Assembly (NCBI RefSeq): GCF_963676685.1 | Contig: NC_092356.1 | Span: forward strand, 20,385,750-20,449,749 | Direction of reading: 5' to 3' | DNA from: Mytilus edulis | Taxonomy: Eukaryota; Mollusca; Bivalvia; Mytilida; Mytilidae | DNA length: 64,000 nt | Shown: positions 35,101-45,760 of the stretch, piece by piece | Layout: each line of letters opens with the position of its first letter | Numbering within the stretch: position 1 is the first letter of the stretch | Position numbers and translations under genes: made by a program | The notes under the pieces: model-generated | Told to the model about the DNA's origin: nothing | Databases searched by the model: none | Seen by the model: the letters and a program-made list of their open reading frames with translations, nothing else

Positions 35101-38100
35101 GATAAAGAGAGTGCACCTTAAAAACACAAACAGAGAACAGAAATAATAGATTTAAGCACAAAGAAAAGAGGATAGTTGTGCATTGAAACTTAAACTTTTA
35201 TACTTAAGCCCTAAAAACAGCAAATGCAATTGTTATTGTGTTCTGTTATGAATTATAAAATAAGCGGCACTGATGAGTTAAATGTAGACGAATCGTGCGT
35301 CTGACGTATCAAATTATAAGTCTGATACTTACTATTTACTATTTGTTAAAGAAATTTGTACAGTCTATAATTGTATAACTAGCTTTCTTCGAAATAAACT
35401 TGCAGAGATGATACTTGCATAATTGACTTATTGCTAGATATGATTGAAGAGATGGTATTAGCTGTTTTAAAACTTACTTATTGCTAGATATGATTGAAGA
35501 GATGGTATTAGCTGTTTTAAAACTTACTTATTGCTAGATATGATTGAAGAGATGGTATTAGCTGTTTTAAAACTTACTTATTGCTAGATATGATTGAAGA
35601 GATGGTATTAGCTGTTTTAAAACTTACTTATTGCTAGATATGATTGAAGAGATAGTATTAGCTGTTTTAAATCTTACTTATTGCTAGATATGATTGAAGA
35701 GATAGTATTAGCTGTTTTAAAACTTACTTATTGCTAGATATGATTGAAGAGATGGTATTAGCTGTTTTAAAACTTACTTATTGCTAGATATGATTGAAGA
35801 GATGGTATTAGCTGTTTTAAAACTTACTTATTGCTAGATATGATTGAAGAGATAGTATTAGCTGTTTTAAATCTTACTTATTGCTAGATATGATTGAAGA
35901 GATAGTATTAGCTGTTTTAAAACTTACTTATTGCTAGATATGATTGAAGAGATGGTATTAGCTGTTTTAAAACTTACTTATTTCTAGATATGATTGAAGA
36001 GATAGTATTAGCTGTTTTAAAACTTACTTATTGCTAGATATGATTGAAGAGATAGTATTAGCTGTTTTAAAACTTACTTATTGCTAGATATGATTGAAGA
36101 GATAGTATTAGCTGTTTTAAATCTTACTTATTGCTAGATATGATTGAAGAGATAGTATTAGCTGTTTTAAATCTTACTTATTGCTAGATATGATTGAAGA
36201 GATGGTATTAGCTGTTTTAAAACTTACTTATTGCTAGATATGATTGAAGAGATGGTATTAGCTGTTTTAAAACTCACTTATTGCTGGATGTGATTGAAGA
36301 GATGGTATTAGCTGTTTTAAAACTTACTTATTGCTAAATAAACTTGCAGAAATGGCATCGTAGCGATTATAAGTTGGTGTAGCTCTGCACATTGGAACTA
36401 TAAGCTTCAAGTCATCTTGTACAAAAGATGTAAGCGATACAGCCACATTTAACCATTCGCCGACATATAACCTGACTGGATCAAGTAATTCGATAAAACA
36501 CGTGTCATTGCATGGACCCTGTTGACGGTAAAATGACATTGTTATAAAAAATCTTCCAAAAGCCGTCTTTGTAAACGCGTCAGTGATTGGTGTAAATCCT
36601 TTTGATACCTCAAGGTTACGGGCAAATATACAGGTCACATCGATCCAATAAGTATTATCACGTATCACATGAAGTTGTACCATTGTGTATTTATAGCCTA
36701 CTTGGTTGGTGTAAAATATATGAGTTGCATTTCCCTGTGAAAAGTAAAACCATTGAAAAATATTAAAAAATTGTTTTAACACTTACAATGGCATTTACAA
36801 GTTTGAAACAATATGAATTGATATGATTTCAATACATGACTGTTGTACAAGTGAGTGGTCTAGCTAGCTTTAACATCAGGTTAAATCAACCATTGTCTAT
36901 ATAAGAAAATGCCTGTACCATGTCAGGAATATGACAGTTGTTATCCATTTGTTTGATGTGATTGAGCTTTTGATTTTGCCATTTGATAAGGGACTTGCTT
37001 TTTTTTAATTTCCATTGTTTACAAATGTTACAACTCACATATTAATAAGAAGGTGTGGTATGATTTCCAGTATATAAAAATGTAATGGTTAATCGTTAAA
37101 AGGGGAGTATGAAATGATTTATTAACTAAAAAAAATGAAATCACAAAAACAAAAAAGGAAAATACCTATGTGAAGGAATGATGAATATAATGAAGAAAAT
37201 AATATTTTAAAAAATGTCACATAACACTACAGGGAGATAACTATGTAAAAGTCAGTGTAACGCTTTAATCACGATATATTGTTCAGGAATATTAGGTTGT
37301 GGCTTAACGTTTTTGAAATATCTATATTTTTGCCAAATGGGCAAAGGAAATGTTTTGTCAAAATTTAATCAAAATTAAACGAACCAAATTTATATTAGTT
37401 AAGAGGTTTATATAACCAGCTTCAACAGCTTTAAGGGCTAACATTCAAACCCAACGATGCATGATATCCAATTCTATCAAAATTAAAGGAACCAAATTTA
37501 TTTTAGTCAAGGGGTTTATATAACCAACTTCAAGAGCATTAAAGGATAACATTGAAACCCACCGATGCATGAGATCCACATTCCTCAGTAAAAGGTATGA
37601 TAATCGACACAGTTGAAGAATTAATAGCTTTTGTCAAAGTACACAATCTGCTATTATTTTTTACGGATAAATGTTCAGTGAGTAGGAATCTATCTTGGTA
37701 TCGACTAAATTGAACGTTGAATGTCCCATTTGTACACTCCATGGTTGGAACTGGTACTGTAAATATAAGTTATGTGTTACAAGACATACTATATCTAATT
37801 TCGTTTTAAAGTAATGTTCCAATTTGACATGAGCGGACAAGTCTCTCAAATTCCATTTAGAAATAAAAGTTTAACTAGAATTAAAGGGATAGCAGATTTT
37901 GTTATAAACAATGTATTGAAAACAGATCCATGTTATGTTTCGTGTATTAACTTTTCTCATCTGACTTTCTAAAAAACAACATTATTTTGAGTTTACTCGT
38001 AAATGTTTGACCCAGTAGTCAGCACTTTTTGTGCTGACATGAATTGTCATTGATATGATTATATTTATAAATTTACTGTTTACAATATTTGTGATTTTTT

Positions 38101-41100
38101 TGAAATACTAACTTTAAAGGCTTTTCTACCTCAAGCATAGATTACCTTAGCTGTATTTGGCAATTTTTCGGAATTTTGGTTCTCAATGCTCTTCAACTTC
38201 GTACTTTATTTGGCATTTTAAACTTTTTTGGATTCGAGAGTCACTGATGAGTCTTTTGTAGACGAAACGCGCGTCTGGCGTATATACAAAACATGCTAAA
38301 TTCAGTCCTGGTATCTATGATCAGTTTATTTACAACAACTGGGTCGATGCCACTGCTGGTGGAGATTTATTCTCCGAGGGTATCACAAGCCCAGTAGTCA
38401 GCACTTTTTGTGCTGACATGAATTGTCATTGATATGGTTATATTTATAAATTTACTGTTTACAAAATTTTGGAATTTTTTGAAATCCTAAGGCTTTTCTA
38501 CCTCAGGCATAGATTACCTTAGCTGTATTTGGCAAAACGTTTAGAAATTTTGGTTCTCAATGCTCTTCAACTTCGTACTTTATTTGGCATTTTTAACTTT
38601 TTTGGATTCCAGCGTCACTGATAAGTCTTTTGTAGACGAAACGCGCGTCTGGCGTATATACTAAACATGCTAAATTTAGTCCTGGTATCTATAATGACTT
38701 TATTTACAACCACTGGGTCGATGCCACTGCTGGTGGAGATTTATTTCCCCGAGGATATCACAAGCTTAGTAGTCAGCACCTTTTGTACTGACATGAATTG
38801 TCATTGATATGGTTATATTTATAAATTTACTGTTTACAAAATTTTAGAATTGTATGAAATACTAAGGCTTTTCTACCTCAGGCATAGATTACCTTAAGTT
38901 AGCTGTATTTGGCAAAACTTTTAGGAATTTTGGTTCTCAATGCTCTTCAACTTCGTACTTTATTTGGCATTTAAAACTATTTTGGATTCGAGCGTCACTG
39001 ATGAGTCTTTTGTAGACGAAACGCGCGTCTGGCGTATATACTTAACATGCTAAATTCAGTCCTGGTATCTATGATGAGTTTATTTACTCCTGAATTAAAA
39101 TTAATTTAACGTACTTTTAATTACTGCGACTATTATTTCATAACTCTACTTGTTTCCATATTTACAGTTATATGATTTCACAATATTTTTCTCAATAAAA
39201 TGAAATCACAATCAACATTTAAATTAAAAACAAACAAATGCTTTTAGCAAATATAAAAACAGCTGTACCCTATGATATGTTTGTATATTTATATGAAGTC
39301 ATAAGGTGAGTTGAATGAATTTACAGGGTCTAGAAATTAACAGATTCAAATATAACAATTAAATCCATTTGTTTTCATCAACTGAATCATTATCTTCAAT
39401 TACTAGTATACAAATAGAATGGAAATCAAACTGTTTCAAGAAAAATATTGAATTCACCTGGTGGTCTTTCATTCTTAAGAGGAATACACGTGACACTTGC
39501 AAATTCTTGATGTTCTGGTCTGCAGTTATGTATGGACCAATCTAGTCTTTTACAATCTCTTATGTCTAATTCATTGCCTGTACACTCTACATCATCCAGC
39601 AGGTAATTAGTGCTAACTTGATTAATACCGGCAATCATTTCTTTAGGTCCACCAGCTTGAACACAATACAACCTGTCAAATATTATTAATAATATGAGTA
39701 TTAACTTAAGGTAAATTAATATATTTTGGATAAAAAAAACCCAAAAATATGAAGTATTTTATATAAGCTTCTTATCATAAGTCATAGTACTAGGAGGTAT
39801 TATTGACTCAATACAAAGAAAATAGATTCTAAAGGATTTCCGAAAATCCTTGATTTTGTATAAGTTTTTCTATTCTACCAATTATATTAGTATGCAATGA
39901 AATACCATATGCATCATGATAAAGTTGATCTCAGCTGCTTATCTTAAGGCATGCTACTTTGTGTGTGTGATTTCTTCATAGTATTTTATTCATTAGATCT
40001 AATTTAAAAGAAATTAAAATATAAGTCCGAGAAATCTGAGATAAGTAATGATTTTTAAAATTATAAGTATTTTTGTATCACTGACATCAAAATTAACAAT
40101 TTGTTGTTTACTTTGAAATTAGTTTTTAGGATAGGCCATTTTACTGGCTAATGAACCTACCCCTCCTCCGTAAATGTAAACTTCCAAGTTCAAATAAATA
40201 ACTCCCTTATTTCAATTGGTTTTTGTTTAATGAACTTCAATAATCTTTCAATTAAGTGCTTAAACATTATTTCATCTTTTCGTCGTATATAAACTGAATG
40301 TGTTAAAGTTTTTGATGTTGCCATTTGAAGGGGGACTTTCCTATTTGAATTTTCCTTGTATTTGACATTCTTTTAGTTTTACCTTTGAATGCTGCACAAA
40401 AACATATATCTACGGTATGTGTTTATTTATTGTTTTAGGCCGTCTGATGACATTTAGCTACTGATGACATTTAGCTACTTACGGATTTATGTTTTTTTTT
40501 GATTGACTGTGTAATTGTTGATTGCAATTTGTCTACACACAGGATATTACGGGCTTGAAAAATCAACAAAACAAATCTGTCAATCGTGTAAGACCTTATA
40601 TTGTCAAAGGTTTGCAAATTATTTAGTCGCTACGGTGCTTTTTAGATAATTTATTATCAAATTGAATATTTTTTTTTGTTTATTTCCCTTTATCTGAAAA
40701 ACCCACGATCATTTAAGGAATTTTTTTTCTGTCTATGAAGAAATAACATAACAAATTTGACACTGAATAACGCGCGTAGCGGGTTATTTAACAGTGCGCA
40801 ACACATTTTTTTTATGTTATTTCGAATAGACAGAAAATAATATTACAGTTATTTCTTATAATTTAATTCTAAATTCCATTTTAAACCGTAGAAAACCATG
40901 AAAAAAACGTTGATGACGTCACGGTCACATGACTAAATTATGTCTATGGGCTAATAAAAAAATAACGTCAACCAATCAGAAGACGCGTTACATCCAAAAT
41001 TAAATTATACAAGAATAACTTGTTCAGACACAAAATAATGACATGTTAAATAACAGAACTGAACATTAAATTTCATGCCTTTTTATCAGTAAATGTCAAT

Positions 41101-44100
41101 TACATACAAAAACTAAATATTCAAAACTTACTCAAAACAGAGCATTCGACATATCACTTTGGCATCGTTCAGGCTCCAAAGGTCGTCACAAATGGATCCC
41201 CATACACCATTGTGTTTTATCTCTACATAGCCTATTCCAATAAGATTCAAGGGCCCGATAAGGCGTACATCAAGGTTAGTTCTATAATTTGGACCTACAA
41301 AGTCAATGCTGAGATAGATTAAGAAAACAAGAAAACAAGTTTCACATTTAGTTAAAACAGATGTGTTTCTTTATCACTAATTTAGTAATACAATTGATCA
41401 TGTTCTTTTAATTATTGATCGTATAACTTATTACTCATTATATATATATATATATATATGGCGTTATTGTTTTAAGAACGATGCGTCTTAATTTGAAGAC
41501 ACTACTCGGACATAACTCAGTTTTAATCAAATGCGCATAACACGCAAAATGTTAGCCCCTATAAAGTTTATTCTATGATTAAAAAACAAACTACAGAACT
41601 AAAAAGTAATTTCTGCTGTGTAATTAAAAGTTGTGGTTAAACACTTTAATTTGCTGTCTAAAAAAAGGTTTATTAGACTGAAACACAAGAAAAAAATCGT
41701 TAATGCATGTTTTGAATTTAGAACACAAGTTAACTTCTTTAATGCATTTTTATTTATTTAACGCTTCAATAACGAGCATTAGGAAAGATATATGTAATCA
41801 TGTTTATAATGCAAAACTTTTAATAAAACGTTTTAACCAGGCCAAATGTGTGTGTAGTAGTTTGTTTAAATCAATAGTATACAATTATATTGATTCACTA
41901 TTTATCACATGTTGAACACAAAAAAAATGAATGGTTGAACAAATCCAAACAACAGTGAATTATTTGCCTTAAGACTGTTTCAACAGATTTTTAAGTTCGT
42001 TCTTATCTTGTTCTGTAACAACACTGTCCCTGGTTAGGGGAAGATTGGGGATCCCGCTAAAATGTTTAACCCCGTGCGTGTCCCAAGTCAGGAGCCTGTA
42101 ATTGAATGGTCGTCGTTTGTTTATGTGTTACATATTTGTTTAACGTTCATATATTGTACATAAATAAGGCCGTTAGTTTTCTCGTTTGAACTGTTTTACA
42201 TTTGTCATTTCGGCGCCTTCTATAGCTGACCTGTAGTTTTTAATTTCTGTGTTATTTATACTTTTTGGAACTTTTTGTGGCTATACTTTTTGAAACTTTT
42301 GGATTATAACTCTTCGTCTTTTATATAAGCTTTGGATTTTACATATTTTGGTCACGAGCATCACTGAGGAGACATGTATTGTCGAAATGCGCATCTGGTG
42401 CAGAAAAATTGGTACCGTTAATGTAATTAATCTCTGGTCTCATTGGCAGTCAAATCACATCTTCTTCTTTTATATATATGAAAATTATTTTAACACATAG
42501 TGCTTGATTTATATTTATATAAGAAGATGATGATCAAGCGACGTTCAGGACGGTAATTCATTTACGAGTTTGATCTATTGTCCTTATCGTAAACAAGATA
42601 GATAATTTTTACTTACAATTTGATGGTTGTTGTATTATTTGAGAAGTTATTGACGAATTCGAAATTTGCATGGAACGTGAATCGATGTTGCAGATAACAC
42701 CAACGTCTTCCTTGTGATTACAGTTTGATGCATTCAAATACTTTGAATTTGTTTGGCATTGATTTAAGTATTGCTCATTCCCTTGACATACCAGGTCATC
42801 AAGCCATATAGGTCCAGTTCCTGGCCCAAATCTATGATCAAGCACTGCTATACCACCGTTACTAAATTGAAAGACGGATAGTAAAAAAGGGAATTAAAAA
42901 ATAAATTCTACTACAAAGAAAAGACAAGGAAAGATAACTTAAATATCTCTTAAACAACCACTAAAATAATAAAAAGAAGAATTGTATAAATTGAGCTAAA
43001 AAATATTTTAAAAATCATGGTGGGTATAATCAAAATAAAATATAATACGGAAAAATTTATTATGATCACAATTATTTACATATTAATTAAAGTAAGCTTC
43101 ATGAACGATTATGATGAACTGAACACGATATGAATATTCACTATTTTTATAACAGTAAACGATAAAAAACAAATTCTGTATATTATGTTTAACAAATGAA
43201 AGATCTTGCCGCAAGAAAATAAGGTTGCAAAAAAGTTATTTCTGTTTTTAAAAGACACTTTCCGTGACAAGTAGCTTATGCAAAAATATTGTTTCCGTAT
43301 CTACGTATTTCACCTATAATCATTTCGAACGAAGTGTAAAACTTTTTAAATTGTTAAACGTTACAAATATTAATCCAGTGTGAACTTACAACTTCTGAGA
43401 GGAAACATTTCAATCGTTGTCAATTGAGAACAAACAATTAAATGCAACGGGGACCAACAGGATCATAACGTTTAACCTCTATCTTAACAGGTAAATGATA
43501 ACTGTAGAGTATCTCCTTGGAGCACTAGGCCACGGTAATATTTTTCATTATTAAAAACAATTACCCTGATATGTTATATTTTAATTAAATTTAATCCATT
43601 AGCGCTATATTAAGTTTCTTATCACATTAACATGATACAAAAAAGACATTTATTTATACAATGATAGTATTCATAAAAACCTCAAACTAGATAAAAAGTT
43701 TTCATCAATTCCAATTTAATCTTTGTCAATAAGTATAGGTAAAAGGCATACATACTTATGGTTTAATACTCTGCAAACTACTGTGGCTGCGTTGTTATCA
43801 AACTTGTCATCACATACAGTTCCACTGGTTCCATTTATTCTTATTTCTACTCGTCCTTGAAGGGCGGTATGATTCTTACCAGCTAATGTGTAAATTCCTA
43901 GGCGTTGGGCTAAAATGTGATGAAATAGAATTTAAATTTCGTGTTAATAACCCTAAATTTATCAGAGTATAGCATGGTTTACACCTGTTCTGGCATTGCT
44001 GACAGTAGCTTCTTGAAATAAAAATCTCTTCTAGAATGGGTGATAAAACAATAACTGTGTACTCATGCAAAGTGAGATACCGACCACATTCGGATTATAA

Positions 44101-45760
44101 GATCTAGAAGTTTAATTTTTGTATTATGATTTAGATTTGTCAAAGCCAGATTCATATTCAAAGTTATACTAATTCTTAGTACATACTTTTTAACCGTATC
44201 AATAAAGTTCTGTCGCTACAATATACAAGCTCCGTATCTCCCGCACACAAGATAAAATTATAGAAAACAAAGTGCATAACAGTTGACAAACGCCAACAAA
44301 AAATGGATCGAGAAAAAATACTCTAAAAAAAGGAGAATTCTTCGTTTAAATAGAAGTAACAGACGTTTGAATAGTTAGAGATAAATAAATTGTGTACCCA
44401 AAAGATGTAGTCCAAATAACTGCGGGTATAGTCGAAAATATAAACATATCTATGAAGTGCTATTTTTTGATCTCTTGATTTAGTTTAGTCATACACAGTG
44501 ATTCATATAAGTGCAAGCATAGCAAGATGATCAAAGTAAAAATCTATTTTCTACACAAATGATAACCCCCTAGTGGTATATTTTATCTCTAAGGAATTTT
44601 GTAATTTAATGATTTTCTGTCACCAGTTTAAATTTCTTTGTCTAATGTAAACCAAGATTATTACAGCGCAGTTTTGATTTATCAAATCCTTTTTTATGAA
44701 GTTTGAACTTTTTCAGAGATTTTTGTTTGAAATGCAAAAAAAAAAAAAAAAATCAAAAAAAAAAAATCTTTTATATTATCGTATATCCTTTTAACAGTCG
44801 GATTTAATTTGTGAGCCGATGCCTGGGATTTTTACGGATTGATAATTCATTTTCATCATCTGTTGCTACAAATATATACAAATAAGCCGATGTGGTACGA
44901 TTACGTTGGAGACAACTGACCACATGAGATCAAATGACCGAGAAAAAAGCAACTTAAGATAGATCAATGTATGGTCTACAACAATAAGTAATAAGCATAC
45001 CACATAGTCCACTTTAACATACCTCGAAATATAAACGGCCTAATTCATATACAAACTAATGGCATGTTATGTCTTTCTTGGTATCAATTACACGAAGCTC
45101 ATAATAATGTAATTGAAACCCAAATTATTGCAACCGAAAATGTAAAACAAAAAATAATTACATTTAGTACTAACGGAATAAAAAAAAATATCCATAAAGA
45201 AGCTAGAGCACTTCTTGTTATTTTCATCTTAAGTTGGAAATAGTTATTTCCATAGATTCAATGTCAATTTGTAGTCGCATCACGTTTCTTAAAAATTAGG
45301 GTGTCAATTAGGCGTGTTTGTGGAATAATTTCAATTTCTTTAGATAGTAATTTCAGCCTCACAAAATCAAAATTTAGACATATATTAGATATATATTGCT
45401 CTTATTTCGTTTTTTGTGTTTAGTTGTTTTGTTTTTCCTTATTTCCTAGGTTAAATATATAGGAAAAACACGACATTTATGTAATTCTGATAATAATCTA
45501 ATAATTATATTTCTGTAATAGGTAGATTTGAACTCTCCCATAAGTTTATCTTATAAAATAGCATAAGAAATTATCATTTATTTATATCAACTTTAAAAAC
45601 TTATTGATAAAAAATGATATTTTGCCTAAATAAGAATGTATTGTCACTTTTGTAGGAAAATTTTTGTAATAGCGGTATTTGAATACATGGTACCCAAAGG
45701 ACGCTTACCTTGAATGCATACGTATGTACAACAAAGAAGCAACAATCTTAAAATCATCAT
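31540..45760 (-). CDS. SRCR-SRCR-ZP secretory/membrane protein (nine exons, complete)
   Basis: Exons 45709-45760, 43756-43909, 42613-42861, 41132-41308, 39458-39672, 37563-37756, 36328-36734, 34632-34933 and 31540-32123 join in phase to 2,334 nt (777 residues). A signal peptide ([15 protein letters not shown]) leads. Two scavenger-receptor cysteine-rich domains lie at about 20-150 and 160-275, each split over two exons. A zona pellucida module (ZP-N about 285-365, ZP-C about 390-535) follows, with a furin-type RGKR at about 546-549. Then come a Ser/Thr-rich stalk (584-735) and a 20-residue hydrophobic C-terminus with no cytosolic tail. SRCR domains bind microbial and host ligands, and ZP modules polymerise. 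The architecture resembles DMBT1-like proteins. Membrane release at RGKR is inferred. Confidence 0.85.
32200..32610 (+). repeat. Palindrome-headed MITE-like repeat, family F
   Basis: The head is a snapback: 'gtattacgatatttc' and 'gacagttat' face 'ataactaaaatgtaactgtc' and 'gaaatatcgtaatac'. It is followed by two 'gacgtca' boxes and 'aggagaaatatttttctcac'. Related copies: about 47285-47650 and the 3' part at 53360-53545. The gag-less, ORF-less structure suggests a MITE. Confidence 0.6.
32685..34221. mobile_element. Foldback transposon with 21-bp subrepeats
   Basis: Inverted arms of about 490-505 bp (32685-33171 and 33715-34221) begin with the same 'atggaacgccacagctgtct', and the perfect 8-bp duplication 'agaacaat' flanks them (32677-32684, 34222-34229). 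Most of each arm is a degenerate tandem array of about 19 units of 21 bp (consensus near 'atgtggttttgtcattacttg'). The 540-bp middle has a second motif series ('ttcgagtt', 'tgagt') and an A' repeat fragment, and no transposase. Arms built of short tandem units plus an 8-9 bp duplication are the hallmark of foldback elements such as Drosophila FB and sea urchin TU. It lies in the last intron of the SRCR-ZP gene. Confidence 0.88.
34320..34500 (-). repeat. Dispersed repeat, family C, partial reverse copy
   Basis: Contains 'gagcacctgagatcc' and 'ttttggtggggtttg', then 'tttagcaaaggcgtggtcag'. Lies between the foldback element and exon 8. Confidence 0.6.
34632..34933 (-). CDS. SRCR-ZP exon 8: end of ZP-C and furin site
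   Basis: The acceptor is T-rich and ends GAAAG. It reads [20 protein letters not shown], then a Cys cluster (CDRTCNSTR), then RGKR and a charged segment. Ends CATTTAA|GTAAGT in phase 1. Confidence 0.83.
35263..35307 (+). ncRNA. Hammerhead remnant (subfamily 1)
   Basis: CUGAUGA is kept but the second strand is GAAU instead of GAAA, breaking the conserved A15.1-U16.1 pair, and stems I and II have mismatches. Probably inactive. The rest of the repeat unit is largely missing. Confidence 0.5.
35425..36336 (-). repeat. 50-bp minisatellite, about 18 units, each carrying a 5' splice site
   Basis: Perfect to near-perfect 50-bp units ('ttgctagatatgattgaaga' + 'gatggtattagctgttttaa' + 'aacttactta'). 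On the minus, gene-sense strand each unit reads AGCAATAA|GTAAGT, the authentic exon 7 donor with its flanks. Variants change it only to GTAAGA or GTGAGT. Units differ at two main sites (gatg/gata and aaac/aatc); a four-unit, 200-bp order repeats at units 4-7 and 8-11. A 15-bp piece of exon 7 ('aaataaacttgcaga') sits at both array ends (35392-35406, 36336-36350). Confidence 0.93.
36328..36734 (-). CDS. SRCR-ZP exon 7: ZP linker and start of ZP-C
   Basis: After TTTTCACAG it reads [16 protein letters not shown]...[10 protein letters not shown]...[16 protein letters not shown]...[10 protein letters not shown]. The donor is AGCAATAA|GTAAGT; joined to the next exon it gives [14 protein letters not shown], a normal ZP-C segment, which fixes this boundary. 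The donor neighbourhood is copied in the minisatellite downstream. Confidence 0.87.
37563..37756 (-). CDS. SRCR-ZP exon 6: ZP-N
   Basis: After TATTTACAG it reads [14 protein letters not shown]...SRLCTL...[13 protein letters not shown], the cysteine and beta pattern of a ZP-N fold. Ends GCATCG|GTGGGT in phase 0. Confidence 0.8.
38237..38281 (+). ncRNA. Hammerhead ribozyme, array unit 1
   Basis: The core (CUGAUGA, GAAA, GUC) and stem II are intact. One stem I base differs (AGAGUCA instead of AGCGUCA), which loses one pair. Confidence 0.7.
38611..38655 (+). ncRNA. Hammerhead ribozyme, array unit 2, core mutated
   Basis: Reads CUGAUAA: the catalytic G8 is A. Stems are otherwise intact. Expected to be inactive. 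Confidence 0.7.
38991..39035 (+). ncRNA. Hammerhead ribozyme, array unit 3, intact
   Basis: Stem I, core, stem II (GUCU-UUUGU-AGAC), short stem III and GUC triplet are all present. Confidence 0.8.
39458..39672 (-). CDS. SRCR-ZP exon 5: SRCR2, C-terminal half
   Basis: After ATTTGACAG it reads [18 protein letters not shown]...SVTC; the usual GxGPIWLD stretch has diverged. Ends CCACCAG|GTGAAT in phase 1. Confidence 0.83.
40725..41005. repeat. Snapback element in SRCR-ZP intron 4
   Basis: 'tctgtctatgaagaaataac' faces 'ttatttcgaatagacaga', enclosing an inner palindrome around 'gcgcgtagcg'. A 'tgatgacgtcac' box and 'aaccaatcagaag' follow. It looks like a hairpin-headed MITE; class unknown. It ends about 130 bp before exon 4. 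Confidence 0.5.
41132..41308 (-). CDS. SRCR-ZP exon 4: SRCR2, N-terminal half
   Basis: After CTATCTCAG it reads [20 protein letters not shown]...ICDDLWS...ICRML; ends TTTTGA|GTAAGT in phase 2. The usual V-C-D-D-x-W is I-C-D-D-L-W here. Confidence 0.85.
41439..41460. repeat. (TA)n microsatellite
   Basis: About 11 TA dinucleotides in intron 3 of the SRCR-ZP gene. Longer or similar runs lie at about 62305-62335 and 61565-61582. Confidence 0.85.
42358..42401 (+). ncRNA. Hammerhead-like ribozyme, subfamily 2
   Basis: Stem I GCAUCA with UGGUGC; core CUGAGGA (position 7 may be any base); stem II GACA-UGUAU-UGUC; GAAA; stem III AUG/CAU; AUC cleavage triplet. Stems I, II and III differ from subfamily 1 on both strands yet still pair, so the structure is maintained. 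Lies in intron 3 (antisense) of the SRCR-ZP gene. Confidence 0.7.
42613..42861 (-). CDS. SRCR-ZP exon 3: SRCR1, C-terminal half, and linker
   Basis: Reads [19 protein letters not shown]...EDVGVIC, then a Ser/Gln-rich linker. Two overlapping donors exist: GTAAGT after 42617 and GTAAAA after 42613. Only 42613 keeps the next exon in frame, so it was chosen even though the motif is weaker. Confidence 0.82.
43756..43909 (-). CDS. SRCR-ZP exon 2: SRCR1, N-terminal half
   Basis: After TTTTAG it reads [18 protein letters not shown]...VVCRVL, the standard SRCR opening, and ends CATAA|GTATGT in phase 2. Confidence 0.88.
45709..45760 (-). CDS. SRCR-ZP exon 1: signal peptide
   Basis: Opens with two Met codons and a Leu-rich core, and ends CATTCAAG|GTAAGC in phase 1, exactly the phase the first SRCR exon needs. 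Cleavage is likely near CIQA|QRLG. It is too short to stand out as an ORF. Confidence 0.75.

Larger units (their letters stand above)
38008..39088 (+). repeat. Tandem array of three hammerhead repeat units (period about 380 bp)
   Basis: Three head-to-tail units with hairpins starting near 38017, 38397 and 38774 and hammerheads at 38237, 38611 and 38991. Units share 'cactgggtcgatgccactgc', 'aggcatagattaccttag', 'tgctcttcaacttcgtactt' and 'cctggtatctat'. The array lies in intron 5 of the SRCR-ZP gene, antisense to it, so ribozymes here would act only in plus-strand transcripts. Confidence 0.85.

Noticed and set aside
35425-36336. CRISPR-like regular array
   Set aside because: The 50-bp units are contiguous with no unique spacers, lie in an animal gene's intron, and are explained as a minisatellite.
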